In this document: positions 54,160 through 63,609 of the stretch, in pieces
How positions within the stretch are numbered: the first letter of the stretch is position 1
Layout of the letters: the number at the start of each line of letters is the position of its first letter
DNA from: Tatumella ptyseos
GTDB taxonomy: Bacteria > Pseudomonadota > Gammaproteobacteria > Enterobacterales > Enterobacteriaceae
Direction: 5' to 3'
NCBI RefSeq assembly: GCF_030552895.1
Contig: NZ_CP130649.1
Location: 992,001 to 1,056,000 of the forward strand
Length of the DNA: 64,000 nt
Translations under genes and position numbers: made by a program
Notes under the pieces: generated by a model
Told to the model about the DNA's origin: nothing
The model's database searches: none
What the model saw: the letters and a program-made list of their open reading frames with translations, nothing else

Positions 54160-55215
54160 ATGAGCTATAAAAACGACGATTTACGGATCACAGAAATTAA
54201 AGAACTTTTACCGCCAGTGGCACTATTAGAGAAATTTCCTGCAACTGATCGTGCTGCTGAAACGGTGGCTCAAAGCCGTCAAGCCATTCAGCAGGTCTTG
54301 CAGCAACAAGATGATAGATTACTTGTCGTTATCGGCCCTTGCTCGATTCACGACACTACTGCCGCAATGGAGTACGCTCAACGTCTTTTAACCTTACGGG
54401 ATGAACTGAAAGGTGAGTTAGAGATTGTTATGCGTGTTTATTTCGAGAAGCCACGTACGACTGTTGGGTGGAAGGGGATGATCAATGACCCCTACATGGA
54501 TGGTAGTTTTGATATTAACGAAGGATTACGGTTAGGCCGTAAGCTACTCCTGGATATCAACGACCTTGGTATGCCGACCGCAGGTGAGTTCCTCGATATG
54601 ATCACTCCCCAATATTTGGCTGATCTCATGAGCTGGGGGGCGATTGGTGCCCGTACTACTGAATCACAAGTTCACCGTGAGTTAGCCTCCGGTCTCTCCT
54701 GTCCGGTTGGTTTCAAAAATGGTACCGACGGTACGATTAAGGTCGCCATTGATGCCATTAATGCCGCTTCTGCTGGGCACTGCTTCTTATCAGTAACTAA
54801 ATATGGTCACTCAGCCATTGTCGAGACAGCAGGGAATAAAGATTGCCATATTATTCTTCGTGGTGGTAAGACGCCTAACTACAGTGCAGAAGATGTTGCT
54901 GCGGTGAAGGCTGGCCTGAGCCAAGCTGGATTATCCCCTCAAGTGATGATCGACTTTAGCCATGCTAACAGCTCCAAGCAATATCAAAAGCAGATGGAGG
55001 TTGCGACGGATGTTGCCGGACAAATCGCGCAGGGCGATAAGGCGATTATGGGCGTAATGATTGAAAGCCACTTAGTCGAAGGGAATCAAAGTTTAGAGAG
55101 CGGAAAGCCCCTAACCTATGGTCAAAGTGTTACGGATGCTTGCATTGGGTGGCCTGCTACCGAGCAAGTATTAAAACAATTAGCAGAGGCAGTGCGAGCT
55201 CGTCGCCAAGCCTAA
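54160..55215 (+). CDS. aroG: 3-deoxy-7-phosphoheptulonate synthase, AroG type
   Basis: First step of aromatic synthesis (PEP + erythrose-4-P to DAHP); AroG is the phenylalanine-sensitive isoenzyme in E. coli. It has 351 residues. The N-terminus MSYKNDDLRITEIKELLPPVALLEKFP is the regulatory start; VIGPCSIHDTTAAMEYA, VYFEKPRTTVGWKGMINDP, GARTTESQVHRELASGLS, FSHANSSKQY and MIESHLVEGNQ carry metal and substrate ligands. I could not identify a sure TyrR box in the 98 bases upstream. Confidence 0.96.
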   Translation: MSYKNDDLRITEIKELLPPVALLEKFPATDRAAETVAQSRQAIQQVLQQQDDRLLVVIGPCSIHDTTAAMEYAQRLLTLRDELKGELEIVMRVYFEKPRTTVGWKGMINDPYMDGSFDINEGLRLGRKLLLDINDLGMPTAGEFLDMITPQYLADLMSWGAIGARTTESQVHRELASGLSCPVGFKNGTDGTIKVAIDAINAASAGHCFLSVTKYGHSAIVETAGNKDCHIILRGGKTPNYSAEDVAAVKAGLSQAGLSPQVMIDFSHANSSKQYQKQMEVATDVAGQIAQGDKAIMGVMIESHLVEGNQSLESGKPLTYGQSVTDACIGWPATEQVLKQLAEAVRARRQA

Positions 55216-55242
55216 AAAAAGGCCGGATATTCCGGCCTTTTC
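55214..55242. terminator. Bidirectional terminator between aroG and gpmA
   Basis: Stem AAAGGCCGG / CCGGCCTTT with a 5-base loop, A-tract on the left and T-tract on the right; it starts at the aroG stop and ends at the gpmA stop. Confidence 0.87.
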
Positions 55243-55245
55243 AAT

Positions 55246-55998
55246 TTATTTCGCTTTACCTTGGTTGGCGACCGCGGCTGCGCGTGCAGCCACTTCTTCA
55301 GCATCACCTAAATAGTAGCGTTTAAGAGGTTTGAAGTTCTCATCAAACTCATAAACCAAAGGCACGCCAGTTGGGATATTGAGTTCTAGAATCTCATCTT
55401 CAGAAAGCCCTTCAAGATACTTAACCATTGCGCGTAAAGAGTTACCGTGTGCAGCGATAATCACTTTCTCACCACTTTTGATGCGTGGCAGGATGGTTTC
55501 ATTCCAATAAGGAATAACGCGCTCAATAGTCGTCGCTAAACTTTCGGTGACTGGCAGTTCTTCAGCGCTCAGTGAGGCATAGCGTGGATCATGACCAGGA
55601 AAACGCTCGTCAGAACGCTCTAATTCTGGTGGTGTCACGGCAAAGCCACGACGCCATTGCTTAACTTGCTCGTCACCGTATTTCTCTGCGGTTTCTGCTT
55701 TATTCAGACCTTGCAGCGCACCGTAGTGACGTTCGTTCAGACGCCAGCTTTTTTCAACGGGGAGCCAAGCTTGGTCAAGTTCATCGAGCACAGACCACAA
55801 CGTATGAATCGCGCGTTTCAGAACAGAGGTGTAAGCGAAGTCAAAGGTGAACCCCTCTTCTTTAAGGAGTTTGCCCGCCGCTTGCGCTTCTCCACGTCCT
55901 TTTTCAGAAAGGTCAACGTCATACCAACCGGTGAAACGGTTTTCTTGGTTCCACTGGCTTTCGCCGTGGCGGACCAATACAAGCTTAGTTACTGCCAT
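55246..55998 (-). CDS. gpmA: 2,3-bisphosphoglycerate-dependent phosphoglycerate mutase
   Basis: Glycolytic interconversion of 3- and 2-phosphoglycerate. It has 250 residues as in E. coli. The phospho-histidine His11 is in [58 protein letters not shown] (second catalytic His) and [12 protein letters not shown] are conserved. GAAGGAGCTTTACG precedes the ATG. It is convergent with aroG and shares its terminator. Confidence 0.98.
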   Translation of the reverse strand: MAVTKLVLVRHGESQWNQENRFTGWYDVDLSEKGRGEAQAAGKLLKEEGFTFDFAYTSVLKRAIHTLWSVLDELDQAWLPVEKSWRLNERHYGALQGLNKAETAEKYGDEQVKQWRRGFAVTPPELERSDERFPGHDPRYASLSAEELPVTESLATTIERVIPYWNETILPRIKSGEKVIIAAHGNSLRAMVKYLEGLSEDEILELNIPTGVPLVYEFDENFKPLKRYYLGDAEEVAARAAAVANQGKAK

Positions 55999-56140
55999 CG
56001 TAAAGCTCCTTCAATGATTAATTATTCACTGTAAAAATGGTTCTTATCGCAACAACACCTCGGACAAGAGACACTACTGCCACTACCATAGCGGAAAAGG
56101 ACGCATCGCGTAAGTCTCTGAACGATTTAGCGATGATATT

Positions 56141-57160
56141 TTAACCGCTGATAAAGTGGTAGCCGAAGGAAATCCGGCGAACTTCTCCTGCTGGCAACCA
56201 ACATCCAGCAGGAGGCGTATCATTGGGTGAATCAGGGCGATAGCCAGGTTCTAAAGCAATCCCTTGATAATTCTGGTACTCACCTTGCGGCGAGGGTGTC
56301 CCATCAAGATAGTTTCCGGTATAGAGTTGCAATGCGGGCTCGCTGCTAAATAGATTCATTTGTAGCTGACCATCGGCGGAGGTTAAGGTGGCGACCGGTT
56401 GTTCGCTGTCTTGAGGGTTTAGCACAAAAGCATGATCATAACCGCCCGTTAGCTGTTGAAAACGATCGGCTAAAAAGTCTTGGGCGAGTGTTTTCGGCGA
56501 GCGAAAATCGAAGGCCGTTTCTGTAACAGGCAAACAGTCGCCATCAGGGAGTCCATTAGCATCGACGGGCTGGAAATATGAACTTTGTAGCCTAAGGCTA
56601 TGCGCTCGAATATCCCCTTGTTGCCCATCGAGATTAAAATAGGCATGGTTGGTCAATGATAACGGGGTGAGAGCATCCGTTTGTGCAATGAAACAGAAAT
56701 CGAGACGATTATCGTCACTTAATGTTATTGTTAATTCGATATCAAGATTACCGGGAAATCCTTGGTCGCCATCGGCAGAATGTAAATGATAGACCAACGT
56801 ATTTTCGGTCTGACTAACTTGTTGCCAGCGACGATGACTCAATCCTTCTGGCCCACCGTGAAGTTGATGAGGACCTTGATTCGCCACGACCTGACAATCA
56901 ATGAGAGACAAGTAAGCATTACGAATACGGTTTGCATAACGCCCCACTGTTGCCCCAAGATAGGCAGATTGCTGTAGGTAACGTTCAGGTGAACCGCAGC
57001 TAAGAAGTGCCTCGCGCAAACGACCATCCGCTTGCGGGACCTGTGCACTCAACCAAGTGGCGCCCCAGTCCATAAAACGTACGACCATGCCCTGTGTGTT
57101 TCGCAGCTCGGCGCAGTTGAAGGGTTGACCATCGGGGGCAAGAAAGGTTGACGTTAACAT
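56141..57160 (-). CDS. galM: Galactose mutarotase
   Basis: Aldose 1-epimerase converting beta- to alpha-D-galactose for GalK. It has 339 residues. Substrate residues appear in [39 protein letters not shown] (catalytic His), GYDHAFVL and [13 protein letters not shown] (catalytic Glu). Its ATG overlaps the galK stop by 7 bases. It is the last gene of galTKM. Identity to E. coli looks moderate. Confidence 0.95.
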   Translation of the reverse strand: MLTSTFLAPDGQPFNCAELRNTQGMVVRFMDWGATWLSAQVPQADGRLREALLSCGSPERYLQQSAYLGATVGRYANRIRNAYLSLIDCQVVANQGPHQLHGGPEGLSHRRWQQVSQTENTLVYHLHSADGDQGFPGNLDIELTITLSDDNRLDFCFIAQTDALTPLSLTNHAYFNLDGQQGDIRAHSLRLQSSYFQPVDANGLPDGDCLPVTETAFDFRSPKTLAQDFLADRFQQLTGGYDHAFVLNPQDSEQPVATLTSADGQLQMNLFSSEPALQLYTGNYLDGTPSPQGEYQNYQGIALEPGYRPDSPNDTPPAGCWLPAGEVRRISFGYHFISG

Positions 57161-58308
57161 GGGCTAGCTCCTTGTGTTGCGTGGCAGAGATAATAAGTCT
57201 CTTTAATCCCTGTCGACGCAAAATAGTGGTCGGCCATGGCAGCTTTGACTGCATCAACGTTATGTAAGGGGAGAAGTGCGACGACGCAACCACCGAACCC
57301 ACCACCGGTCATTCGCGCACCACCTTCCTCACCGATTGCTGTTTGTAGCAGCTCAACTAAACGATCGATCTGAGGCACCGTTATAGCGAAATCATCGCGC
57401 ATTGAATTATGTGACTCGGCCATTAATTGCCCCATCCGTATTAAGTCACCACGATTCAAGGCCTCTGTTGCTTCTAAGGTCCGCTTATTTTCTGTCAGAA
57501 TATGGCGGACACGCTTCGCAACGGTTGGTTCCATTTCTGCTTCACGGGCGTAAAAGGTTTCCAAAGTCACCTCACGCAATGATTGTTGGCCAAAAAAGGC
57601 AGCACCTTGCTGGCATTGTTCACGTCGTAAATTGTATTCGCTACCAACCAGTGTGCGTCGGAAATTAGAATTCACAATTAAGACTGCGATATCGCTTGGC
57701 ATTGAAACGGATTGGGTTTCAAGTGACTGGCAATCTAGCAGTAAAGCATGGTTAGCCTGACCCATTGCGGAGATCATTTGATCCATAATACCGCAATTAC
57801 AGCCTACAAATTGGTTTTCGGCTGCTTGGCCGTTTAACGCAATCTCAACAGGAGTAATGGGTAACTGCCATAAATGTTTGATAGCGGTACCGATGGCAAC
57901 CTCTAAGGAAGCAGAGGAACTTAAACCGGCCCCTTGTGGCACGTTTCCACTGATCACCATGTCCATTCCTTTGAACTGATCATTAATCTGGCGTAAATGT
58001 TTGACTACGCCACGCAGATAATTCGCCCACATCGCAGAGTGGTGAAATTCGATCGGTGCGTCTAAAGAGAATTCGTCTAATTGGTCGTCGTAATCTGCGG
58101 CAATCACTCGCACTTTGTTATCTTGACGTTTAGCGCAGCTAATGACGGTTTGGTAATCAATGGCACAAGGCAGCACAAAACCTTGGTTATAATCGGTGTG
58201 CTCACCAATCAGATTAACGCGTCCCGGCGCTTGGAAAAAATCGGTTGGTGCATAACCAAAATACTGGTGAAAACGCTGTTCGCAACGTTGTTTAAGTTCA
58301 GTGATCAT
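57154..58308 (-). CDS. galK: Galactokinase
   Basis: Phosphorylates alpha-D-galactose to galactose-1-P. It is a GHMP kinase of 384 residues: [21 protein letters not shown] (galactokinase signature), [20 protein letters not shown] (ATP loop, motif 2), catalytic Asp region [16 protein letters not shown], and motif 3 [18 protein letters not shown]. Its start overlaps the galT stop as ATGA, and its stop overlaps the galM start. Confidence 0.97.
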   Translation of the reverse strand: MITELKQRCEQRFHQYFGYAPTDFFQAPGRVNLIGEHTDYNQGFVLPCAIDYQTVISCAKRQDNKVRVIAADYDDQLDEFSLDAPIEFHHSAMWANYLRGVVKHLRQINDQFKGMDMVISGNVPQGAGLSSSASLEVAIGTAIKHLWQLPITPVEIALNGQAAENQFVGCNCGIMDQMISAMGQANHALLLDCQSLETQSVSMPSDIAVLIVNSNFRRTLVGSEYNLRREQCQQGAAFFGQQSLREVTLETFYAREAEMEPTVAKRVRHILTENKRTLEATEALNRGDLIRMGQLMAESHNSMRDDFAITVPQIDRLVELLQTAIGEEGGARMTGGGFGGCVVALLPLHNVDAVKAAMADHYFASTGIKETYYLCHATQGASPC

Positions 58309-59351
58309 TGTGGAGTCTCTCGAAAATGGCGGTCACTCACAGATCGTAGGCGTTCCGCAGCTTGTTCAGGGGTGAGGTCGCGCTGGACTTCAGCTAACAT
58401 CTCGTAACCGACCATAAATTTACGCACGGTTGCAGAGCGCAGTAATGGGGGATAAAAGTGGGCATGCAGTTGCCAGTGCGAGGACTCTTCGTCAGTAAAG
58501 GGTGCACCATGCCATCCCATCGAGTAGGGAAAAGAGCACTGGAACAGGTTATCGTAGCGGCTGGTTAACTGTTTTAAGGCAAGGGCAAGGTCGTCACGCT
58601 GTTCCACAGAGATTTCGGTTAAACGGGCCACTCTAGCCTTAGGTAATAACAAGGTCTCGAAAGGCCAGACCGCCCACCAAGGAACGACGGCGATCCAATG
58701 TTCCGTTTCAACGACTAATCGCTCTTTATGCTGCAGCTCTTTCTGAGCATAGTCCCATAACAGCGGGCGCTGATGACGTTGATAATAGTCACGCTGCTGG
58801 CGATCTTCGGTTGCAATTTGGTTAGGAATAAAGCTATTAGCCCACACTTGGCCATGAGGATGCGGGTTTGAGCAGCCCATTGCCGCCCCTTTATTCTCGA
58901 AAATTTGCACCCAAGGGTAAGTTTTTCCCAACTCAGCCAATTGTGCTTGCCAAACCTGAATCACTTGCTTAATTGATGAAAGGGGTAATTCGGGTAGCGT
59001 CTTACTGTGATCAGGTGAGAAGCAAATAACACGGCTAATTCCGCGAGCACTTTCTAATTGAAAGAGTTCATCCTCGCTTTCTGCCGAGGGGGGCGTATCA
59101 GGTAATAACGCCGAAAAATCGTTAGTGAAGACGAAAGGTGCATCGTAATCAGGATTGACTTCGCCATTTATCCGCGTGTTTCTCGGGCAAAGGTAACATT
59201 CTGGGTCATGTTGCGGTAACTGTTGAGGACTTACTGTCTCCTCAGCACCTTGCCATGGCCGTTTTGCGCGATGGGGAGAAACTAACACCCATTCACCAGT
59301 GAGTGGGTTGAACCGACGATGCGGGTGGTCGAGGGGATCAAAGATCTGCAT
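58305..59351 (-). CDS. galT: Galactose-1-phosphate uridylyltransferase
   Basis: Exchanges UMP between UDP-glucose and galactose-1-P. It has 348 residues. The active-site His pair is in [15 protein letters not shown] (HPH). Zinc ligand cysteines lie in [40 protein letters not shown] and [13 protein letters not shown] are also typical. It is the first gene of the operon here; galE, first in E. coli, is not present upstream. Two GalR-type operators lie before it. Confidence 0.97.
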   Translation of the reverse strand: MQIFDPLDHPHRRFNPLTGEWVLVSPHRAKRPWQGAEETVSPQQLPQHDPECYLCPRNTRINGEVNPDYDAPFVFTNDFSALLPDTPPSAESEDELFQLESARGISRVICFSPDHSKTLPELPLSSIKQVIQVWQAQLAELGKTYPWVQIFENKGAAMGCSNPHPHGQVWANSFIPNQIATEDRQQRDYYQRHQRPLLWDYAQKELQHKERLVVETEHWIAVVPWWAVWPFETLLLPKARVARLTEISVEQRDDLALALKQLTSRYDNLFQCSFPYSMGWHGAPFTDEESSHWQLHAHFYPPLLRSATVRKFMVGYEMLAEVQRDLTPEQAAERLRSVSDRHFRETPQ

Positions 59352-59431
59352 AGTTGTCTCGTCATGATTAAGCCGTAATGAACAAAGCCTAGCATGAATA
59401 CGCGCCTATTTTTGTGATCGAGTGAGAATTT

Positions 59432-59447
59432 ATGGAAACGTTTACAC
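59432..59447. promoter_or_regulatory. GalR/GalS operator, galT-proximal
   Basis: Read on the minus strand, GTGTAAACGTTTCCAT matches the GalR consensus GTGTAAACG-half and its near-symmetric partner, about 80 bases before galT. Confidence 0.8.
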
Positions 59448-59498
59448 TCAGATTAAAAAAGCTATGGTGCGGTTATATCTCATAACTTTAAATTTTTC

Positions 59499-59514
59499 AT
59501 GTAAACGTTTACAT
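59499..59514. promoter_or_regulatory. GalR/GalS operator, galT-distal
   Basis: ATGTAAACGTTTACAT is a perfect 16-bp palindrome of the LacI/GalR-family type with central CG. Its centre is 67 bp from the other site. Confidence 0.82.
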
Positions 59515-59764
59515 TCAAGTTCAAAGTCATTAAACCGATTAGTGGGTGACTAAGCAGCTCACCTAAAAACTTACACACAAGAGATGAGTGACTTAATTAA
59601 AGGTAGAATCAGAGACAGCTTAGAGATGCTGGAACGCAAACAGGCTCGCTGACGTATCAGCTCAGTCAATATTAATTACCACAAATTTTTTGGACCTAAC
59701 TTATTTTAGGTCCCCTGGTTAAATTCCAATAAGGGCCCACTACCTGAGTAGTGGAAACACTAAG

Positions 59765-61237
59765 CTAAAGACTCTCTTGAATATAGTCATAACTCCCTTG
59801 CTTATTGGCGACGAAGCTTAAGCGGTGAGTGATGCACTGCGGGGCATCCTCAGCATGATGAGAGACAAAGAGTAGTTGCGTGCTGCCTTGTTCGATCAGC
59901 ATTGAAACAAACTGTTTGATCAGCTGGCGATTCAGGGCATCTAAGCCTTGTAAAGGCTCATCGAGGATAAGGAGTTGCGGGTGTTTAACCAAGGCCCGAA
60001 CAATCAATACTAATCGTTGTTGCCCCCATGAGAGGTCATGGAAGGGAAGGTTTGCTTGGTCCGCAGTAATACCGATCAATGCTAACCACTCATCAGCCAG
60101 AGCCTGCTGGCGGTCGCCGGGAACCTGATAGAGGCCGATTGAATCGAAATAACCAGAGAGGACAACGGTTCGCACTGAGGCGCTGACTCGGTACTCAAGA
60201 TGGAGGCTGCTACTGACATAACCGATATGTTTCTTAATATCCCATAGCGTCTCACCGCTACCTCGACGAATACCGAATAATGTCAGGTCATTACTGTAGC
60301 CTTGTGGATGATCACCTGTGACTAAACTCAGCAGCGTCGATTTGCCTGCACCGTTCGGTCCCGTAATTTGCCAGTGTTCACCGGGGTTTACTTGCCAAGT
60401 CAGGTTATCAATAATCACGTTGTCATCCCATGAAACATGGCCTGAAACTAAGCTTATCAATGGCGCAGCAGAGGGGGAGGACTGGGTGGTAGAAGGGATA
60501 TCGCTTTCAGGAAGTTGTACACCGGATAGTTGTTCAAGATGCTGAAGTTGTGCCACAACATTGTCCGCTAACACTTGCTCACGCAACGCTAAGGGTTGCA
60601 GATGACCATCGATCAGTAATCCTACTTGTTCAACGAAAGATGGGATGTCTTCAAAGCGATTTAGCACAAACACTAAGGTCAAACCTTGTCGCTGTAACGC
60701 CAATAAAAGTTGCTGCAGCGCTGCCCGGGATTCAACGTCCAAGCCATCAAAGGGTTCGTCAAGAATTAATAGGTCAGGTTTTCCCATTAATGCTTGGCAT
60801 AACAATACCTTACGGGTTTCTCCTGTCGACAATACCTTAAAGGGGCGATCAAGTAAGGATGCAATACCAAAGCGCTCAGCTAAGGCTTGACAACGTGCAG
60901 GTTCATGATGACTCTCTTGGATGACATCACGTGTCAGTTTACCATCACTATTCTCTCCTTCGCTGAAGAGATCACTATTATTACGTTGCCACTCTTGATT
61001 GACGAATGCCGAAAGCTGCTCAAAAGAGAGGCGAGTCGGGGAAGTAAAGTGGTTTTCAATAGTCCCTTTAGCCTTGGTGAGTTCACCTTCTAATGCCAGA
61101 GCTAACGACGATTTACCGCTGCCATTGGTACCGACTAGGGCAAAACTTTCGCCTTCATTCAAATGGAACGAATCAATTTGCAGTGACCAGTGTTCCCCGC
61201 GATGAAACGTACATTGCGAAATGTGCAATATTTTCAT
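59765..61237 (-). CDS. modF: Tandem ABC ATPase ModF
   Basis: A soluble protein with two ABC ATPase domains, linked by name and operon to molybdate uptake in E. coli (modEF); its role is unproven. It has 490 residues. Domain 1 has Walker A GTNGSGKSS, signature LSTGETRK and Walker B LLILDEPFDGLD. Domain 2 has GPNGAGKSTLLSLVTGDHPQG, LSWGQQRL and LLILDEPLQGLD. The ATG at 61237 has GGA 7 bases upstream and matches the E. coli start; a Met seven codons earlier is possible. modE and modABC are not beside it. Confidence 0.95.
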   Translation of the reverse strand: MKILHISQCTFHRGEHWSLQIDSFHLNEGESFALVGTNGSGKSSLALALEGELTKAKGTIENHFTSPTRLSFEQLSAFVNQEWQRNNSDLFSEGENSDGKLTRDVIQESHHEPARCQALAERFGIASLLDRPFKVLSTGETRKVLLCQALMGKPDLLILDEPFDGLDVESRAALQQLLLALQRQGLTLVFVLNRFEDIPSFVEQVGLLIDGHLQPLALREQVLADNVVAQLQHLEQLSGVQLPESDIPSTTQSSPSAAPLISLVSGHVSWDDNVIIDNLTWQVNPGEHWQITGPNGAGKSTLLSLVTGDHPQGYSNDLTLFGIRRGSGETLWDIKKHIGYVSSSLHLEYRVSASVRTVVLSGYFDSIGLYQVPGDRQQALADEWLALIGITADQANLPFHDLSWGQQRLVLIVRALVKHPQLLILDEPLQGLDALNRQLIKQFVSMLIEQGSTQLLFVSHHAEDAPQCITHRLSFVANKQGSYDYIQESL

Positions 61238-61397
61238 GTTCTGTTCCGTATTATGCATTTAGCCTAGTTTTAGCGACCCGTTTAAGGCTTGTCAATCTTT
61301 AGGCGGTAAGTCGCTTTGAGTTAAAGGCACAAAAAGCGGTACCCACACTGCTTAAGTCTCGTTAAAATAAGGGTTTTAGATGCTGAGGGCTAAGACT

Positions 61398-61538
61398 ATG
61401 CTGGAACTGCTGAAAAGTTTGCTGATGGCGATCATCATGGTACCTGTGCTGATGGCGGTCATTTTGGGGTTAATTTGGGGATTAGGCGAGCTATTCAATT
61501 TAATCTCTGGAACCAAAAACGAAAAGAAATCAGCATAA
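61398..61538 (+). CDS. acrZ: AcrAB-TolC efflux accessory small protein AcrZ
   Basis: A 46-residue single-span inner-membrane protein that binds AcrB and modulates drug export. The sequence [20 protein letters not shown], then a second hydrophobic half ([18 protein letters not shown]), and a short charged tail (TKNEKKSA) are near-identical in pattern to E. coli AcrZ (49 aa). It is divergent from modF. In E. coli it lies between modE and modA, both missing here. Confidence 0.95.
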   Translation: MLELLKSLLMAIIMVPVLMAVILGLIWGLGELFNLISGTKNEKKSA

Positions 61539-61543
61539 TACGA

Positions 61544-61568
61544 TGCCTATGCCAGTAAGGCATAGGCA
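61544..61568. terminator. Hairpin between acrZ and ybhA, probable shared terminator
   Basis: TGCCTATGCC and GGCATAGGCA form a perfect 10-bp stem with a 5-base loop between two converging genes. T-runs are poor on both sides, so termination may be weak. Confidence 0.5.
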
Positions 61569-61574
61569 GAATCT

Positions 61575-62393
61575 TTATAAGAGCTTAGACTCAATAAACT
61601 GCGCGATTGAGGGGGCATCATTACTGCCGATCACAACTTGGCAGCGATCTTTTATTTCTTGTTTTGCTTCCTGCATGGCAACGCCTATCCCCGCAAGCTC
61701 TAACATACTCAAATCATTATTATTATCACCGAAGGCAACCACTTGCTCCATAGAGAGATTTTGCGCATTAACCCACTCAGCGAGTCTTTTTCCTTTACTA
61801 TTTCCCCGCTTAGCAATATCAATTTGATCGGTCCACGACCATTCACAGACCACCTCTGCGCTTGCTTCTACTTGATGAGCGAAACTTTGTAGTTGTGATA
61901 AGTCGGCATGGGCTAAGGCAAATTTCCACAAAGGTTCACCACTTTCAATGACCGCTCTTAAATCATCGACTTGACGGAATACTGGGCGTAATGCTGGTGG
62001 ATAGTTTTCTGCCCAAGCTGTCATACGGATAACATGCGCAGTGGGTTGCTCGTAATACATGGCGTCACCCGCATAAAGTAATCCTTTGATATCAGCTTGG
62101 CGTAAAGCATCGATAACAATCTCAGTATCTTTTGCTGGCAGGGGATCACTATTTATCACTGAATTTGTCTGGTAATCGTAAGAGTAAGTCCCATTACAGC
62201 AGATGACGGGGTCTGTCAGGGCTAGGGTCTGGTAAATAGGATGAATTGCGCTATGGTGACGTCCTGTCACAATTAATACTCGGTAGCCTGCTGCTTTTGC
62301 TCGAGTGAGTGCGTCAATTGACTCTGGAAGCACCTGTTTCTGGCTGGTTAAGAGAGTTCCATCTAAATCTAATGCGATAACTCGATAATCCAT
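61575..62393 (-). CDS. ybhA: HAD-family sugar phosphatase / PLP phosphatase YbhA
   Basis: A Cof-type HAD hydrolase; in E. coli YbhA dephosphorylates pyridoxal-P and sugar phosphates. It has 272 residues. Motif I is VIALDLDGTLLTS, motif II IVTGRHHSAI, motif III Lys in NSKGKRLAEW, motif IV VVAFGDNNNDLSMLE; the Cof cap is in the middle. The ATG at 62393 matches the E. coli start (the frame is open 40 codons further). It is divergent from pgl, as in E. coli. Confidence 0.95.
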   Translation of the reverse strand: MDYRVIALDLDGTLLTSQKQVLPESIDALTRAKAAGYRVLIVTGRHHSAIHPIYQTLALTDPVICCNGTYSYDYQTNSVINSDPLPAKDTEIVIDALRQADIKGLLYAGDAMYYEQPTAHVIRMTAWAENYPPALRPVFRQVDDLRAVIESGEPLWKFALAHADLSQLQSFAHQVEASAEVVCEWSWTDQIDIAKRGNSKGKRLAEWVNAQNLSMEQVVAFGDNNNDLSMLELAGIGVAMQEAKQEIKDRCQVVIGSNDAPSIAQFIESKLL

Positions 62394-62529
62394 AATAACG
62401 TCACCTAATTGTATGATGTCTAAAAAAAGTCTACACCCTAATTGAGCGAAGCAGCAAATCCCGCACAAAATCACTGTTACAATTATAGAATTGGTGCAAA
62501 CTAGATCTAACAAAAGTTAAGGAGAGCGC

Positions 62530-63522
62530 ATGAAACAAGTTATTTATACTGCTAGCCCAGAAAGTGAAGAGATCCATGTATGGCAACTGTCTGAACAGGG
62601 AGAACTGTCTTTACTGCAAACGGTTAATGCACCTGGACAACCGCAGCCCTTGGCTATCAACCCTCGCCAGCAAGTTTTGTACGCAGGAGTAAAGCCTGAT
62701 TTTCGTGTAGCAGCCTGGAAAATTGGTGAAACGGGATCACTTTCTTGGTTAGGCGAAGCTGCGCTGCCAGGAAGTGCGACCTACCTTGCTACGGACCGAG
62801 AGGGAGAGGCGCTCTATGTTGGCTATTATCATGATGGTTTCGTTAGTTACGGTAAGTTGGGTGCTGAAGGCGAACCTAGCTCGCCATCACAAGTTTTGAA
62901 AGGGTTAGACGGTTGTCACTCTGCCAATATCAATCTGGCCAATGACAAGCTTTATGTTCCCGCGTTAAAACAAGATCGAATTTGCGTCTACCCTCTGCGG
63001 GACGACAAAAGCTTAGATAATGCTAAGGTTTCGCAAATTGCGTCCGCGCCAGGGGCTGGCCCACGACATATGGCTTTTCATCCCCAAGGTCAATTTGCTT
63101 ACATCATCAATGAACTCGATAGTACGGTGATGGTGGTTGCTTTAGGTCAAGGTAACGACCAAGTCGTGCAGACTTTGCCGACTCAACCCGACGATTTCAC
63201 GGGCACGCCATGGGCTGCTGATATTCATCTTACTCCGGATGGTAAGTTCCTCTATACCTGTGATCGTACCAGTAGTTTGCTGACTATCTTCGCAGTCTCT
63301 GCGCAAGGTGATTCATTAACGTTAGTAGGCTTCCACCCGACAGAAACTCAACCGCGTGGTTTCACTCTGGATAAAGCAGGACAATTTTTAATCGCAACAG
63401 GCCAGAAATCTCACCATGTTGCGGTGTATCGTATTGACCCGCAAAGTGGAAAGTTAACCGATTTAGGCCGTTATGCGGCAGGTCAGGGACCAATGTGGGC
63501 AATCGCCCACACCCCTGAGTAA
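62530..63522 (+). CDS. pgl: 6-phosphogluconolactonase (propeller type)
   Basis: Hydrolyses 6-phosphogluconolactone in the oxidative pentose phosphate pathway. It has 330 residues of the seven-bladed beta-propeller (YbhE) type, starting MKQVIYTASPESEEIHVWQL, with blades marked by ATDREGEALYVGYY, GAGPRHMAFHPQGQFAYIINELDSTV, HLTPDGKFLYTCDR and ETQPRGFTLDKAGQFLIATGQ. AAGGAGAGCGC precedes the ATG. Confidence 0.97.
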   Translation: MKQVIYTASPESEEIHVWQLSEQGELSLLQTVNAPGQPQPLAINPRQQVLYAGVKPDFRVAAWKIGETGSLSWLGEAALPGSATYLATDREGEALYVGYYHDGFVSYGKLGAEGEPSSPSQVLKGLDGCHSANINLANDKLYVPALKQDRICVYPLRDDKSLDNAKVSQIASAPGAGPRHMAFHPQGQFAYIINELDSTVMVVALGQGNDQVVQTLPTQPDDFTGTPWAADIHLTPDGKFLYTCDRTSSLLTIFAVSAQGDSLTLVGFHPTETQPRGFTLDKAGQFLIATGQKSHHVAVYRIDPQSGKLTDLGRYAAGQGPMWAIAHTPE

Positions 63523-63525
63523 AGT

Positions 63526-63555
63526 AAAAAGTGCCACTTCTGTGGCACTTTTTTT
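63526..63555. terminator. Bidirectional terminator between pgl and bioA
   Basis: A 12-bp stem AAAAAGTGCCAC / GTGGCACTTTTT with a 4-base loop and A- and T-tracts on the two sides. Confidence 0.9.
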
Positions 63556-63609
63556 GGCTGCTGACGATAAAGGCAGTTAAGCGCCAACGTAGGGGATCAT
63601 TCGCATCAA

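Larger units (their letters stand above)
59352..59764. other. gal control region and modF 3-prime flank
   Basis: About 410 bases. The part next to galT holds two GalR/GalS-type operators (59432-59447 and 59499-59514). The part next to modF holds two hairpins, GGACCTAA/TTAGGTCC (59692-59713) and CCACTAC/GTAGTGG (59737-59754), neither with a proper T-run on the modF side. A 22-codon frame at 59584-59652 is not convincing. In E. coli galE occupies this position. Confidence 0.7.

Noticed and set aside
59584..59652. 22-codon frame (MSDLIKGRIRDSLEMLERKQAR) in the galT-modF gap
   Set aside because: No good ribosome site, no known homologue, and easily expected by chance.
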